From Bacteroidota bacterium (GTDB lineage Bacteria; Bacteroidota; Bacteroidia; Bacteroidales; F082), in assembly GCA_016845175.1 (NCBI GenBank), contig JAERTD010000026.1, positions 124,001 through 188,000 on the forward strand: 64,000 bases of DNA. Direction: 5' to 3'. This document shows positions 17,798 through 27,025 of the stretch, one piece after another. The position numbers and the translations under genes are program-made. Under the pieces are notes generated by a model. That model saw nothing but the letters and a program-made list of their open reading frames with translations. It was not told where the DNA came from and did not search any database. Numbering within the stretch: position 1 is the first letter of the stretch; the number at the start of each line of letters is the position of its first letter.

Positions 17798-19639
17798 CTA
17801 GGTAGCCTGTAACACCTGACTCAGCAAAGTGATGGTAAATATCGTAAGTAGAAACCAACCTATGATTCCTTCTATAATGGACAGATACATAGCAAAACCA
17901 TCTGTTTCATCAGGAATGGCACCGAAACCTATAACCACAAAACTATTCAGGCTCATTACCACAGAATTGAAAGCTTTTACAACCAGTACATAGGACAAAA
18001 AGCACACACATATGATAACAATCATTAAGCCTGATCCTATTTTTTGTCCTGTGCTTAGCAACTCCCATCCTTTGGGTTGGAAATTGAATAGTCTGATAAG
18101 TTTTGGAATAATTCTGTAGCGAAATTTGCCAAGAAAGTGCAGAGGTCCACCCAGGAGTTTTAAAATCCGTGGTAATTCCTTTCCAGCTTGCACATACTGG
18201 TTCTTAAGTACTTCAAGATCATTTTTCAAGCTTTCTTCTTCCTTGATATAGATATCTTCGATAGGCACTGTGTTCCTGATATATTCTGAGAAATTCTTGT
18301 ATTGATTCAGAAAATACCTATAGTTCATGCCATCCCACCTTGAAAAGGAGATCATATACAACATACTAAAAATGAGTATCACCCATAGTGACTGAATCAA
18401 TGATTTGCCCGGATTGGTCGCGTAGTCAGAAAAGAACCTCAAAAAAACATTGAGTTTGTAATTAATCAGGTTGTTGAAGCTAGGATGCGTTGACTGAATA
18501 TGGGCCTGTTTTCGTGTTTCAATATTTTTAATTTCCACATAGGAAGCATTGGCAGATACGATGTCACCGCGATCCTGGTATAAACTATTGAATTTGTTGT
18601 ACGCACTCATCAAATCGTTGTACATGAGGTTGTTGGATAATTGCTCATCAGACTTTGCCTGATAAGGAATCACCATGCCAGTAGCTTCTGTATTGAAAAT
18701 GGCAAATTTTTCACCCGATAGATTGAACCACGAGACATTGGTGTTTTTCTCTGGAAAATCGAAATTTAAAATCCCCAGATAATGACTTACATACAGCGAA
18801 TCTACCAAAAGGGCTTTTTCAATACTGGCACCACTCAGATCCATGGCGTACATTTGGTTTTTTAGCAACTGCAATTCAGCCAGACCTGCATAGGCCATGC
18901 TGACCGAATATACCCAATCCAGGCCGTTGTTGTTAAAGGTGTTGGCATGGATTACAGCATTTTCAATGCTCTCTGTCCCAAGCATAAACTGGTAATGTGT
19001 TCTTTCATAATCGCCAGCCAAAAAAACACCACTGTCAGCATAAAACCGATTTTGTTCAAGCAAAAGCTCTGACAAGCCCATGTCGATGCTCAGGGTGTGA
19101 GAAAAATCATTGTTTCTGAGCATGATGCTACCCTTGACTGAATAGCTGTGATTGATTTCAAGACTACTCTTAAAATAACAGTTTTCGATGGTCATGGGAT
19201 ATCGTCCCATAATGCTCGCATTCTCAAACTTTATGGGGCATTCAAAAACACAGCCCACCATATTAAATTTCGATAATTGGGCATTTGAGATAATCAAATA
19301 GGCACCCTCGCTAAGGACAAACTCGCAATTGTATAAATTGATCTTTTTAGTGCCTAGGTCTGCCAGGGATAGTATATAATGAAACACATAATGCTTGCTG
19401 TGCTTCAATACCTTATCATCCTCGGAATCAGTAATATAATAATCACTCAGTGTGATGTCTTTTTGTTTCGTATTTAGAAAACCAAGAAAGCGGCTCAAGT
19501 TAATGGTGTCCTTGGCCCAGGCCACTTCAGAAGCTACTTCTTCCAATTCCTCTTCTTCCTCTTCTTCCTGTGCCACTAATGTGGCACATATGAATAATGC
19601 TATTATGAGCAGCCATAATCCTCGAAAAAGTAGCTTCAT
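17798..19639 (-). CDS. Secreted beta-helix-like domain fused to a K+-channel-like pore
   Basis: A 613-residue envelope protein. A signal peptide (MKLLFRGLWLLIIALFICATLVAQ) is followed by a run of nine Glu/Leu residues and then about 300 residues of short repeated strands (NLYNCEFVLSEGAYLI, MVGCVFECPIKFENA, TIENCYFKSSLEI), like a right-handed beta-helix or pentapeptide-type solenoid. TM helices lie near 405-426 and 530-552; between them is a helical soluble segment. The C-terminus has pore-like SFVVIGFGAIP and a last helix, matching the two-helix ion-channel fold with GFG in the selectivity-filter position and Ala where most K+ channels have Asp. Its stop-start gap to the upstream gene is 2 bp. 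A gated ion channel controlled by a periplasmic solenoid is a reasonable guess. Confidence 0.65.
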   Translation of the reverse strand: MKLLFRGLWLLIIALFICATLVAQEEEEEEELEEVASEVAWAKDTINLSRFLGFLNTKQKDITLSDYYITDSEDDKVLKHSKHYVFHYILSLADLGTKKINLYNCEFVLSEGAYLIISNAQLSKFNMVGCVFECPIKFENASIMGRYPMTIENCYFKSSLEINHSYSVKGSIMLRNNDFSHTLSIDMGLSELLLEQNRFYADSGVFLAGDYERTHYQFMLGTESIENAVIHANTFNNNGLDWVYSVSMAYAGLAELQLLKNQMYAMDLSGASIEKALLVDSLYVSHYLGILNFDFPEKNTNVSWFNLSGEKFAIFNTEATGMVIPYQAKSDEQLSNNLMYNDLMSAYNKFNSLYQDRGDIVSANASYVEIKNIETRKQAHIQSTHPSFNNLINYKLNVFLRFFSDYATNPGKSLIQSLWVILIFSMLYMISFSRWDGMNYRYFLNQYKNFSEYIRNTVPIEDIYIKEEESLKNDLEVLKNQYVQAGKELPRILKLLGGPLHFLGKFRYRIIPKLIRLFNFQPKGWELLSTGQKIGSGLMIVIICVCFLSYVLVVKAFNSVVMSLNSFVVIGFGAIPDETDGFAMYLSIIEGIIGWFLLTIFTITLLSQVLQAT

Positions 19640-19641
19640 GC

Positions 19642-22248
19642 TTATTGTTTTAGAATTTCTTTCTTAAGGTTTACCTTGCGAACACTGTTGTCATAATCAA
19701 AATCAAACAGCAGGTCGCCAGAATCTCTAAAAAGTTTTATGGAATTCATATCCAGCCAGTCATTGGCTTCACCCACATAGATACCCGACAATACTTCCAA
19801 TAAAATATTTCCACTCTTATACTTTACAATACGAATCCGGGCATCATGACTAATCTTGATTTTGTCGAGAATGATATCCTGTTCCTGATTGGTTTTAATG
19901 GCAATGATTCCACGCTCATTTTTAAGAAATTTCATCAGGCCTAAATTCTTGTAGATGCCTGAAGCATAATTTTTAAAGCGTTTGTTATAGGTATTGAAGG
20001 TGGTTTTGATGTCACCTCCATGGATGGGAACAGGTTTGGATTTCAATAAATTTAAGGCTGAAAACAGTCCGGCGATTGTAGCCTCATACTCCTCATTTTT
20101 AAGTTGTAAGTCCTTTTCATACAGTTCCTTGGGTATGTCAACTTGTTCTGAGGAATTAAAGTTAGTATAAGCCTTGCTCCGCATACCGGCTGTGGCATAA
20201 AACGAACCGGTGATGAGGGCGTTCCCATCTTGGTCCATTTGTATACCATAATTTGAAAAAGTTTCGCTGGCACTATACAGTTTTGCCTTGATTTTCTCTC
20301 CTTTAGGATTGAATGTGGCAGCAAACATAAAATCGGAACTCTGATCAAGTTTATCTATACCACCTTTTTTAAGCCATTGGGTGCTTCCATCTGCGCTAAG
20401 CTTAGCCAAAAAAACATCAGATCCCCCATTTGTTTCAATGGATATTCCAGTGAAATTGAGCCTGTTTTCAAGGCTGCCATATACATACAGGTTTTCGTCA
20501 GTCCCCAATGACATACTGGTGCACATATTGTCACCTGCACCTTCACTTCCTCTCAACCAAAGGGGTTGAAGATCAGCATCCATTTTAATGATAAATGCAT
20601 TCCTGTTATTTCCTTGAGTATTCAACTTTTCACTACCTGTATTCATCTCTCCTACATAATAACCGCATATATACAAGTTGTTTTCAGTATCAAATACTAC
20701 ATCCTGCAGTCGGTCAGCTTTAAACCCACCGTAGGAATTTACCTTTTGCCAGGCTTTCGAAGCCAATTGTTGCTGTCCAAGCTGGTAGTTGAGAACATAT
20801 ACATCAGGAACCTCCTCCTTTACCTGAGATAATACCATACCCAAGGGGGCTCCATAAAAGGTTGGATCAGCCAACAGATACACCTGGTCTTTGAATACCA
20901 AATGTAAACCATCTTCTTGGGTTCCCATCCTGACAGCTGTGGCCATATGGCCGGGGTAAGCCAGAGCAATGACATCCTTTTTAAGAATGGTTTTTACAAG
21001 ATAAGCGAATAAGACCGATCTGTCTTCACAATCAGAATAGGGGTAGTGAAGCACTTCATCAGCAAAAAAGTATCTTTCTCTGCCATAGGCTTTTTGGTCC
21101 GTTTTATAATCAAAGGCTTGCTGAGCAAAAGCCAGTAAAATATTGGCAGATTCCATATCAGATTTACCTTCTAACACAGGAGCAAAGGCATTGGTAAATG
21201 CATTCTTTGTCCTTTCACTACATACGGAATTGAAATATACCCTGATATCTGATAGTGGGATACTCTCATAAAACCTGATGACCTCTTCATCATAGGCCAG
21301 ATTAACCGTGTAAGCTTCACCGGCGTAGCAGAAGTTGTAATCCCTGCTTTTTTTAGCTGGGTTGGTGTATAGAGGCTTTCCAATGCTGACATCCATTATC
21401 ACATCGGCTTCAGGGAAATCCTTTTCATAGGTTTGAATGGATATGCCCTTGCTGTTTAACACATAATAATCAATCCCACCTATGGTGACCAGATCTGTAT
21501 TATAGAGGCTGTAAACAAAAGGTAGCATAAGAAACAACTGAGAATCGCTGTAGCCCACTTTGGCTTTGTAACGGCTTCTGCTGAGCATACACCACTCGAA
21601 CAATACCTGCTTGTTCTCATCGTTTGGGTAGATTTCCCGGCCACAGTGCTTGATCAACTGATAGTAACCCCATTGGTTAAGGTTTAAGATGGTGGATACC
21701 TCGCCAATCTGATACAGAAAATCATTGTAATTTAATTCAGACATATCCATCCAAAAGGCAGATATATTCTCAGGACTTGCCTGGTTAAACTCAAGCCCAA
21801 AGAAGGATGCATCAAGTTCGAAATAAAGTGGCCAGCCCAGAAACTGTACATCCACCTTTCTGATGTCAAATGATCCGCCTTCCGACTTTTTTATTCCGGG
21901 GCTTACAGGTCCCTGATAGGTGATGTGGGCAGCCAGCACCTGATAATCCAGTGTTTGGCTAATAGATTCAACAGTTTCAGCCTTAATTATGGTTTCAGGC
22001 TTGGGAGATTCTGAATCTATGTCCTTCCTTTCAGTAGGGTAGTCATCAAAATTCTCGGATAAGTAGGTTGAGAATTCAATGTCTATTTCGGATACGAAAT
22101 TGTTAAATTTTTCCTGAGTTTCTTTCTCAAAACTGCTGTATTCTTCTCGAATTTGTTTTTTAAAATCCTCGAAGGTCTGGGCAATCGATAGGTTTATTAG
22201 GATTGAGAAAAAAAGTAAACAGGCAAACAGATTACTTGGCCTTTTCAT
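19642..22248 (-). CDS. Secreted transglutaminase-like protein with SBBP-type propeller repeats
   Basis: An 868-residue exported protein. The start is the ATG complementary to 22246-22248, giving MKRPSNLFACLLFFSILINLSIAQ as signal peptide; the frame runs 11 codons further but overlaps the upstream gene. After a Glu/Lys-rich coiled segment, a central transglutaminase-like domain shows the triad Cys407 (YSDCEDRS), His434 (YPGHMATA) and Asp461 (LADPTFYG), all in usual order and spacing. Residues about 510-680 carry beta-propeller repeats (NLYICGYYVGEMN, AFIIKMDADLQPLW, NLYVYGSLEN), like SBBP repeats. The C-terminal 180 residues are unassigned and there is no Por sorting tail. A cysteine-type hydrolase or crosslinker in the periplasm or at the surface is possible; substrate unknown. 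Confidence 0.65.
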   Translation of the reverse strand: MKRPSNLFACLLFFSILINLSIAQTFEDFKKQIREEYSSFEKETQEKFNNFVSEIDIEFSTYLSENFDDYPTERKDIDSESPKPETIIKAETVESISQTLDYQVLAAHITYQGPVSPGIKKSEGGSFDIRKVDVQFLGWPLYFELDASFFGLEFNQASPENISAFWMDMSELNYNDFLYQIGEVSTILNLNQWGYYQLIKHCGREIYPNDENKQVLFEWCMLSRSRYKAKVGYSDSQLFLMLPFVYSLYNTDLVTIGGIDYYVLNSKGISIQTYEKDFPEADVIMDVSIGKPLYTNPAKKSRDYNFCYAGEAYTVNLAYDEEVIRFYESIPLSDIRVYFNSVCSERTKNAFTNAFAPVLEGKSDMESANILLAFAQQAFDYKTDQKAYGRERYFFADEVLHYPYSDCEDRSVLFAYLVKTILKKDVIALAYPGHMATAVRMGTQEDGLHLVFKDQVYLLADPTFYGAPLGMVLSQVKEEVPDVYVLNYQLGQQQLASKAWQKVNSYGGFKADRLQDVVFDTENNLYICGYYVGEMNTGSEKLNTQGNNRNAFIIKMDADLQPLWLRGSEGAGDNMCTSMSLGTDENLYVYGSLENRLNFTGISIETNGGSDVFLAKLSADGSTQWLKKGGIDKLDQSSDFMFAATFNPKGEKIKAKLYSASETFSNYGIQMDQDGNALITGSFYATAGMRSKAYTNFNSSEQVDIPKELYEKDLQLKNEEYEATIAGLFSALNLLKSKPVPIHGGDIKTTFNTYNKRFKNYASGIYKNLGLMKFLKNERGIIAIKTNQEQDIILDKIKISHDARIRIVKYKSGNILLEVLSGIYVGEANDWLDMNSIKLFRDSGDLLFDFDYDNSVRKVNLKKEILKQ

Positions 22249-22258
22249 TCTTTTGGGG

Positions 22259-22900
22259 TTAAAAGTCGAGCATATCGTCAACTTTCTCGGCCTGGATCGT
22301 TGTTTTTTCCTTAAGCTCTTTCCTGATAATGTCTTTGGCCATATTCAAGGCATCTGCATAGCTGTAACCAATGGTGACAAATACTTCCTTATTCTTACCA
22401 ATGGCTCTGTCTGCTTCAAATAAAGTGGTGGTACGCCCCATTTTGGTGCCTACAATCGACTTGAAAGTGGCCACTGTTTCTGTGATGGAAGCAGCCTCTT
22501 CAGCATTCAACTGGGCATTGGCAATATTGGTTTCCACCAGTCCGGCAACTTCAGTGCCTACTTGCCCCGCAAGATTAACTTTGGCCACCTCATAGGCTTG
22601 TAATTTTGCTGCAGAATGAGTTTCTCCCACTGATCGGGCATCAGCCACAAACCATTTTTTGGCTCCTTTGTCGTCAGTTTCGTATCGTTTGACCCATGTG
22701 TTTTCAATTTGCTTTTCCATGGGTAACTGACCGGGTGCTACTTTAAAACCGTCTTTCTTAAGTTTTTTAGCTTCTTTTCTTGCTTCTTTCATTGCTTTCT
22801 TGTGGATGTCTTTCTTAATTTCTTTAACTGATTGTGACATCACTGGTGTTGCAATTACAATTGCCAGGGCGATTGCAAATGCTGATAAAATGTTTCTCAT
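22259..22900 (-). CDS. Secreted helical protein, LPP20-like, first gene of the envelope operon
   Basis: A 213-residue protein with a signal peptide (MRNILSAFAIALAIVIATPVMSQ) and then a strongly basic, coiled helix (KEIKKDIHKKAMKEARKEAKKLKK). The rest (about 70-205) has the pattern of LPP20-type domains: a W-x-A-D-A-R-type strand, a long Ala/Glu helix with AYEVAKVNLAGQVG, and a final strand EVFVTIGYSYADALNM. A related pattern is present in the protein at 25114-26925 on the other side of the divergent promoter. It is 10 bp upstream of the transglutaminase-like gene and has its own TAnnTTTG promoter, so it leads a six-gene operon. Function unknown. Confidence 0.6.
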   Translation of the reverse strand: MRNILSAFAIALAIVIATPVMSQSVKEIKKDIHKKAMKEARKEAKKLKKDGFKVAPGQLPMEKQIENTWVKRYETDDKGAKKWFVADARSVGETHSAAKLQAYEVAKVNLAGQVGTEVAGLVETNIANAQLNAEEAASITETVATFKSIVGTKMGRTTTLFEADRAIGKNKEVFVTIGYSYADALNMAKDIIRKELKEKTTIQAEKVDDMLDF

Positions 22901-22952
22901 GTGAGTTTGGATTTTTGGGTTAAAATGTGCTTTAGATTCATGTATTTATGAT

Positions 22953-22960
22953 CAAATATA
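22953..22960 (-). promoter_or_regulatory. -7 promoter element (TAnnTTTG) for the minus-strand envelope operon
   Basis: The plus strand reads CAAATATA, so the minus strand has TATATTTG, about 52 bp upstream of the ATG at 22900. The 127-bp gap to the divergent gene at 23028 is AT-rich (two A-runs) and should also carry the plus-strand promoter, which I could not pick out. Confidence 0.5.
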
Positions 22961-23027
22961 AAAAAAATTTCCTATTGTTATAAAATTAACAATAAAAAAA
23001 TGTAATTTTAAATTTATTTTCCAAAGG

Positions 23028-23774
23028 ATGACAACAATTGCTATACGGAGCCTGAGTTGCCCGTTTTGCCAGCATGAAATGACAAGCTATGAGATCATGT
23101 CTTACCATGTCTACTCAAGCGAGACCTATTCAGATGGTTTTGTGGAAAACAATCCTCCTATGCTATCCAATTCAAACATTTTAATTTGTTCTGATTGTCA
23201 CAAACCATTTTGGAGGTCGGATATAAAAATGAAAGACCCTCACGAGGAAGGTATATCAAACGATAAGCTTGATGGCCTACCAAAAGTGATGGATATTTTT
23301 GATTTGAGTTTTGCAAAGGATGAGGACTTCTCTATAAGTATGTGCATATATTACCAGCAGCTACTGGATAGTGGCTTCGCTAATACGGAAGAAAGAGAGT
23401 TCGAGCTTCGCATGAAGCTCTGGCATCAGATTAACAATGAATTCCGCTATTTTCCGAGCTCTTGGATTGATGCTTTATTACAGAATGAACTATCACTCTA
23501 TATTAAAAGGAATAAAAGGAGGCCTCGGAAGCATGATAAAGAAGCTGAAATACGGCCATTATTCAGAAGCAATCTGAAACAACTTCTTAGTATTTTTAAG
23601 GCAGAAAGTGAGGAAGATTACCTGCTACGTTCTGAAATCTACCGTGAGTTGGGAGATTTCAAAAGAGCAAAGAAACAATTGAAAATGATTAAGGAACTGA
23701 AAAATACCAAAACCTATAAAAAAATTAAACGAGCCATTGTGTTGAGAAGAACAAGCGTTTTTAAAATAACCTAA
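23028..23774 (+). CDS. Zinc-ribbon hypothetical protein, 248 aa
   Basis: A soluble protein without signal peptide. Two Cys pairs, CPFC at 11-14 and CSDC at 54-57, form a likely zinc ribbon. The middle part has W-rich helices (ELRMKLWHQINNEFRYFPSSWIDALLQNE) and the C-terminal 60 residues look like one helical repeat pair (YLLRSEIYRELGDFKRAKKQLKMIKELK), TPR-like. I know similar zinc-ribbon/TPR proteins only as hypotheticals. It starts a plus-strand operon with the CsgG-like gene 13 bp after its stop and may be a cytoplasmic partner of that secretion-related pair. Confidence 0.6.
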   Translation: MTTIAIRSLSCPFCQHEMTSYEIMSYHVYSSETYSDGFVENNPPMLSNSNILICSDCHKPFWRSDIKMKDPHEEGISNDKLDGLPKVMDIFDLSFAKDEDFSISMCIYYQQLLDSGFANTEEREFELRMKLWHQINNEFRYFPSSWIDALLQNELSLYIKRNKRRPRKHDKEAEIRPLFRSNLKQLLSIFKAESEEDYLLRSEIYRELGDFKRAKKQLKMIKELKNTKTYKKIKRAIVLRRTSVFKIT

Positions 23775-23787
23775 AAAGACTTTACCC

Positions 23788-25065
23788 ATGAGAATTAGCA
23801 TTCTAATTATTAGCATCTGTTGTGCTATTAATTTTTCCCTTAGTGCACAGGACATTGAGAGTTTTATCCTCAAAGCACCTGAAAAACCATTCTATACGGT
23901 TAAAAAGATTGGTGTTTTGGAGTTTGATTGCAGCAATAACCGAAGAATGAATCAAATGATGACAGATTTCATAGTCAGTGATTTGCTAGATCAGTACCGG
24001 GGTATCTATGACAAGCAAAGCAAATATTGGGGACTGAAAAAAGGAAAAGAAGGGCAGACCTATGTAAAAGGTGTAAAAACCGATTTTTATCAGGTTATTG
24101 AAAGGGATCAACTTCAGAAAGTGTTGAAAGAGCAACGTTTGTCAGTGAGTGGTGCTATCAATGAAGGTTCTGCTGCAGAGGTGGGTCGCATACTCGGACT
24201 CGATGTTATCATCATGGGAAATGTAAGTTATAACCATAGGGATGAAAAGGGAACCAGTATTCTTGGCTTGGCAAGCTCATCCAATTCCAATTGTACCAAG
24301 CGGGTGGTCAACGCTAAAGGGACCATGAAAATGGTCTCAGTGGAAACCGCTCAGATTATTGGAACTAAAACTGCTCAAACAAGCATGTCCATGCAAAAAT
24401 GTGACGACCAACGCTCCGCTATTCCCCGACCCGAAGTTATGGCAGAAAGCTGTTTAAAACAGCTTGCCAGAGAGTTTACTGATTATTTTGCGCCTGGATA
24501 CCAGTATATTGAATATGATTTCGAAAGGATCAAATTAAAAGCCTTCCGAGCCAAAGGAAAGGAAGCTTTGGGCTTTGTACAGAATGGTGACCTGGATCAT
24601 GCCTTTCCCATAGTTTATGCCATGTTTGAAGCAGACCCATATAATCCAAAGGCTGCGTATAACCTGGGTATCCTTTACGAAATGGTGGGCTCTTATACTG
24701 ATGCCTATGAGTATTATGGCATAGCTTATGAGCTAGACTATACCAATGAAAAATATGGAGAAGCCACCAAACGATCCAAAGCAGGTATAGGTCTTAATGA
24801 GTATCTGGAAGATATTGGCAGACCAGTGGAAGCTTATACCTTTACAGGAGACGGGGTGGCCAGTGCATTGGCAGATCGAGTGGCTGTAAAAGGCAGCAGT
24901 GGCGACAGGGTGTCAGTGTATGAACTGCCTGATAAAGGTTCCGGAGTAACGGCTAAAGTTCCGGGAGGGCTTGAATTTAAGGTCATTGAGAAAAGCGGAT
25001 CCTTTTACAAAATCCAGTTAAGAGGCAGCAAAACTGGTTTTATTCATAAATCAGATGTAAAATAG
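23788..25065 (+). CDS. CsgG-like protein with TPR and C-terminal SH3 domain
   Basis: A 425-residue exported protein with a signal peptide (MRISILIISICCAINFSLSAQ). No lipobox Cys follows the cleavage site, unlike CsgG itself. Residues about 35-235 resemble the CsgG/LpoB-type fold: KKIGVLEFDCSNNRRMNQMMTDFIVSDLL, then a VIERDQLQKVLKEQRLSVSGAINEGSAAEVGRILGLDVIIMGNV core, the hallmark of the family. A TPR-like pair (AAYNLGILYEMVGSYTDAYEYYGIAYEL) and a bacterial SH3-like domain (GDRVSVYEL to GFIHKSDVK) follow. CsgG forms the curli export pore and LpoB activates penicillin-binding proteins; the SH3 domain hints at a cell-wall link. Which of these it resembles in function cannot be told. Confidence 0.7.
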   Translation: MRISILIISICCAINFSLSAQDIESFILKAPEKPFYTVKKIGVLEFDCSNNRRMNQMMTDFIVSDLLDQYRGIYDKQSKYWGLKKGKEGQTYVKGVKTDFYQVIERDQLQKVLKEQRLSVSGAINEGSAAEVGRILGLDVIIMGNVSYNHRDEKGTSILGLASSSNSNCTKRVVNAKGTMKMVSVETAQIIGTKTAQTSMSMQKCDDQRSAIPRPEVMAESCLKQLAREFTDYFAPGYQYIEYDFERIKLKAFRAKGKEALGFVQNGDLDHAFPIVYAMFEADPYNPKAAYNLGILYEMVGSYTDAYEYYGIAYELDYTNEKYGEATKRSKAGIGLNEYLEDIGRPVEAYTFTGDGVASALADRVAVKGSSGDRVSVYELPDKGSGVTAKVPGGLEFKVIEKSGSFYKIQLRGSKTGFIHKSDVK

Positions 25066-25113
25066 GTAGACCGATAAAACAGCCAAACCATTACAAGTTA
25101 AAAAGATGTAAAC

Positions 25114-26925
25114 ATGCAACATTCCAAAATATTCCTGCTATTTCTTATACTCTCATTATCCCATACAATATTTGCACAAAAACCTGCATGGGCAGATTAC
25201 CACAAAAGGCAAGCTTTATATCCTGAGTCTGAATACCTGGTGGGTTTTATGTCTGGAGTAGCAAGCGTTGGAGATGAGATAAGCCAATTGAAATTAACCT
25301 ATGAAGCTCTGGCGAAAGATAAGTTGGTACAATTGATTCAGGTTGAAATCCAGACAAATAACAGCCTGAATATTTCCAATGTCAACGGGCAGTCAGAAGA
25401 AGCCTTTTTATCCAAAAGTGTATCTGTGTCAAAGGCACAGCTTAACGGTTTGACAATACAATCATATTATGACAGAAAAAAGAAAGAAGTCTTTGCCATT
25501 GCTTTTGCCAATAGAAAGGAACTGGCTTTCTATTATTATAATATGATCAAGTCAGGTCGTGAAGATGTAGAACAAAAGCTAGCTGAAGGACGTGCTTATG
25601 AGAAGAAAAGGGACAAGGAGAATGCTTTGAGATCCTATTACGAAGCCATGCCGATCATAAGTAACATAGATGAATCAAGAGCCTTGTTGATCGCCTTAAA
25701 CAGAAAAATGTATGCCCAAATTCATGCCGAAGATATCAATACACTGAAAGTGTCCATCATCGAATCCATCGAGAACCTGCAACAGGCCGGGGACCTAAAC
25801 ATTGGTGAGGTGGCCTATTTTGCTGCCTATGGCTTGTATTTACAATTGGGTGAAATCAACATGCCGATGGTCATTGATAGGCTGGAATATGAAACCACAG
25901 GACTGGAAAGCCGTTTTTCAAAGCGTTGGTATCAGGAGCTGACAACAGCGCTAAAGAAAGCCGGGGGCTATGTCATACAAAAGTCTCACCATCCTTCATC
26001 CAATACACTTGTTGTTGGTGGAAACTATTGGCAGGAGGGTTCCTTATTAAAGATCAATACCATGGTCAGGCAAGGGGAGGAGTTGAAAGCAGTGGCAAAA
26101 GCAAGTCTTAGAAAAGACTGGCTTGAACAAGAGTCATTGGACTATATACCCTCAGCGCTTGTGAAAATGGAGCAACTGCAACCATATGCGTTGAGCTTGA
26201 TCAGTAAACCGGATTTCATTAAAATGGGACAGGCATCTCTGGTTCCCATTCAGGTACAGGCCTTTGAAGTCAGGAGTGAAAAAAACACACCTGTTAAGAA
26301 TCTAAGTCTGGTCCTGCAATTCTCAGACGAGGATACTTTTCTGGCCCACGGAAAAACAGATGATAATGGGATGGCAAATGTCTTCATACCTGCTATAGAA
26401 AGAAGTGATGAAGTGATTAGTTTTCAATTGGGTGTTGACTTAGCAGAATACCTGGGTATTTCCAGAGATGATGCCTACTGGTTGACAGCCAGCCGTCAAA
26501 ACCCTGTGACACCTATTAGTATTGACATGCTATCCAGGCGTCCTACCATATATATCCAGACTGAAGAAATGATTCAAGGCAAAACACTGAAGATTCCAAT
26601 TATTGAGCCAGCTCTCAAAAACAAATTGGTGGAACATGGGTTTCATTTTGTTGACAAGGCCTCTGAGGCGGATTTTGTGATCAAGATTCAGGGAAATACC
26701 ACCACCACAAGCAAAGCTCAGGGACTGGCCTTTGCTTACCTGGATGTGAATATGTCGCTGCTGGATGTCTCAAAAGATGAGGAGATTTTTAAAACCAGTG
26801 TAAACCAGATAAAAGGTGGGAGTAGCAGCATTGAAAAAGCAGCAATGAAAGCCTATAATATGGCCTCCGACTTACTGGTGGAGCAACTTGAAGCCTCACC
26901 TTTAGGGCAACTAACTAATCACTAG
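25114..26925 (+). CDS. Secreted LPP20-like protein, 603 aa
   Basis: A signal peptide (MQHSKIFLLFLILSLSHTIFAQ) is followed by an LPP20-type domain (about 22-140): KPAWADYHKRQALYPESEYLVGFMSG, a long helix, then strands ending EVFAIAFANRKELAFYYY. A helical/TPR-like part (about 160-300) and Ig- or CsgG-like strands follow; the last 110 residues have a late repeat that resembles the tail of outer-membrane assembly lipoproteins (DFVIKIQGNTTTTSKAQGLAFAYLDVNMSLLDV). LPP20-like and CsgG-like genes sit together in many Bacteroidota genomes and this pair is 48 bp apart. Function unknown; an envelope complex with the CsgG-like protein is likely. Confidence 0.6.
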   Translation: MQHSKIFLLFLILSLSHTIFAQKPAWADYHKRQALYPESEYLVGFMSGVASVGDEISQLKLTYEALAKDKLVQLIQVEIQTNNSLNISNVNGQSEEAFLSKSVSVSKAQLNGLTIQSYYDRKKKEVFAIAFANRKELAFYYYNMIKSGREDVEQKLAEGRAYEKKRDKENALRSYYEAMPIISNIDESRALLIALNRKMYAQIHAEDINTLKVSIIESIENLQQAGDLNIGEVAYFAAYGLYLQLGEINMPMVIDRLEYETTGLESRFSKRWYQELTTALKKAGGYVIQKSHHPSSNTLVVGGNYWQEGSLLKINTMVRQGEELKAVAKASLRKDWLEQESLDYIPSALVKMEQLQPYALSLISKPDFIKMGQASLVPIQVQAFEVRSEKNTPVKNLSLVLQFSDEDTFLAHGKTDDNGMANVFIPAIERSDEVISFQLGVDLAEYLGISRDDAYWLTASRQNPVTPISIDMLSRRPTIYIQTEEMIQGKTLKIPIIEPALKNKLVEHGFHFVDKASEADFVIKIQGNTTTTSKAQGLAFAYLDVNMSLLDVSKDEEIFKTSVNQIKGGSSSIEKAAMKAYNMASDLLVEQLEASPLGQLTNH

Positions 26926-27025
26926 CTTTTCGCTTCACTGTAGTCTGCAATAAATGATCAATAACCTTTTCTGGTATAGTTATTGGTTTCTTTTCAGACT
27001 AATAATCAAGAAATTTTCTTGCCAA

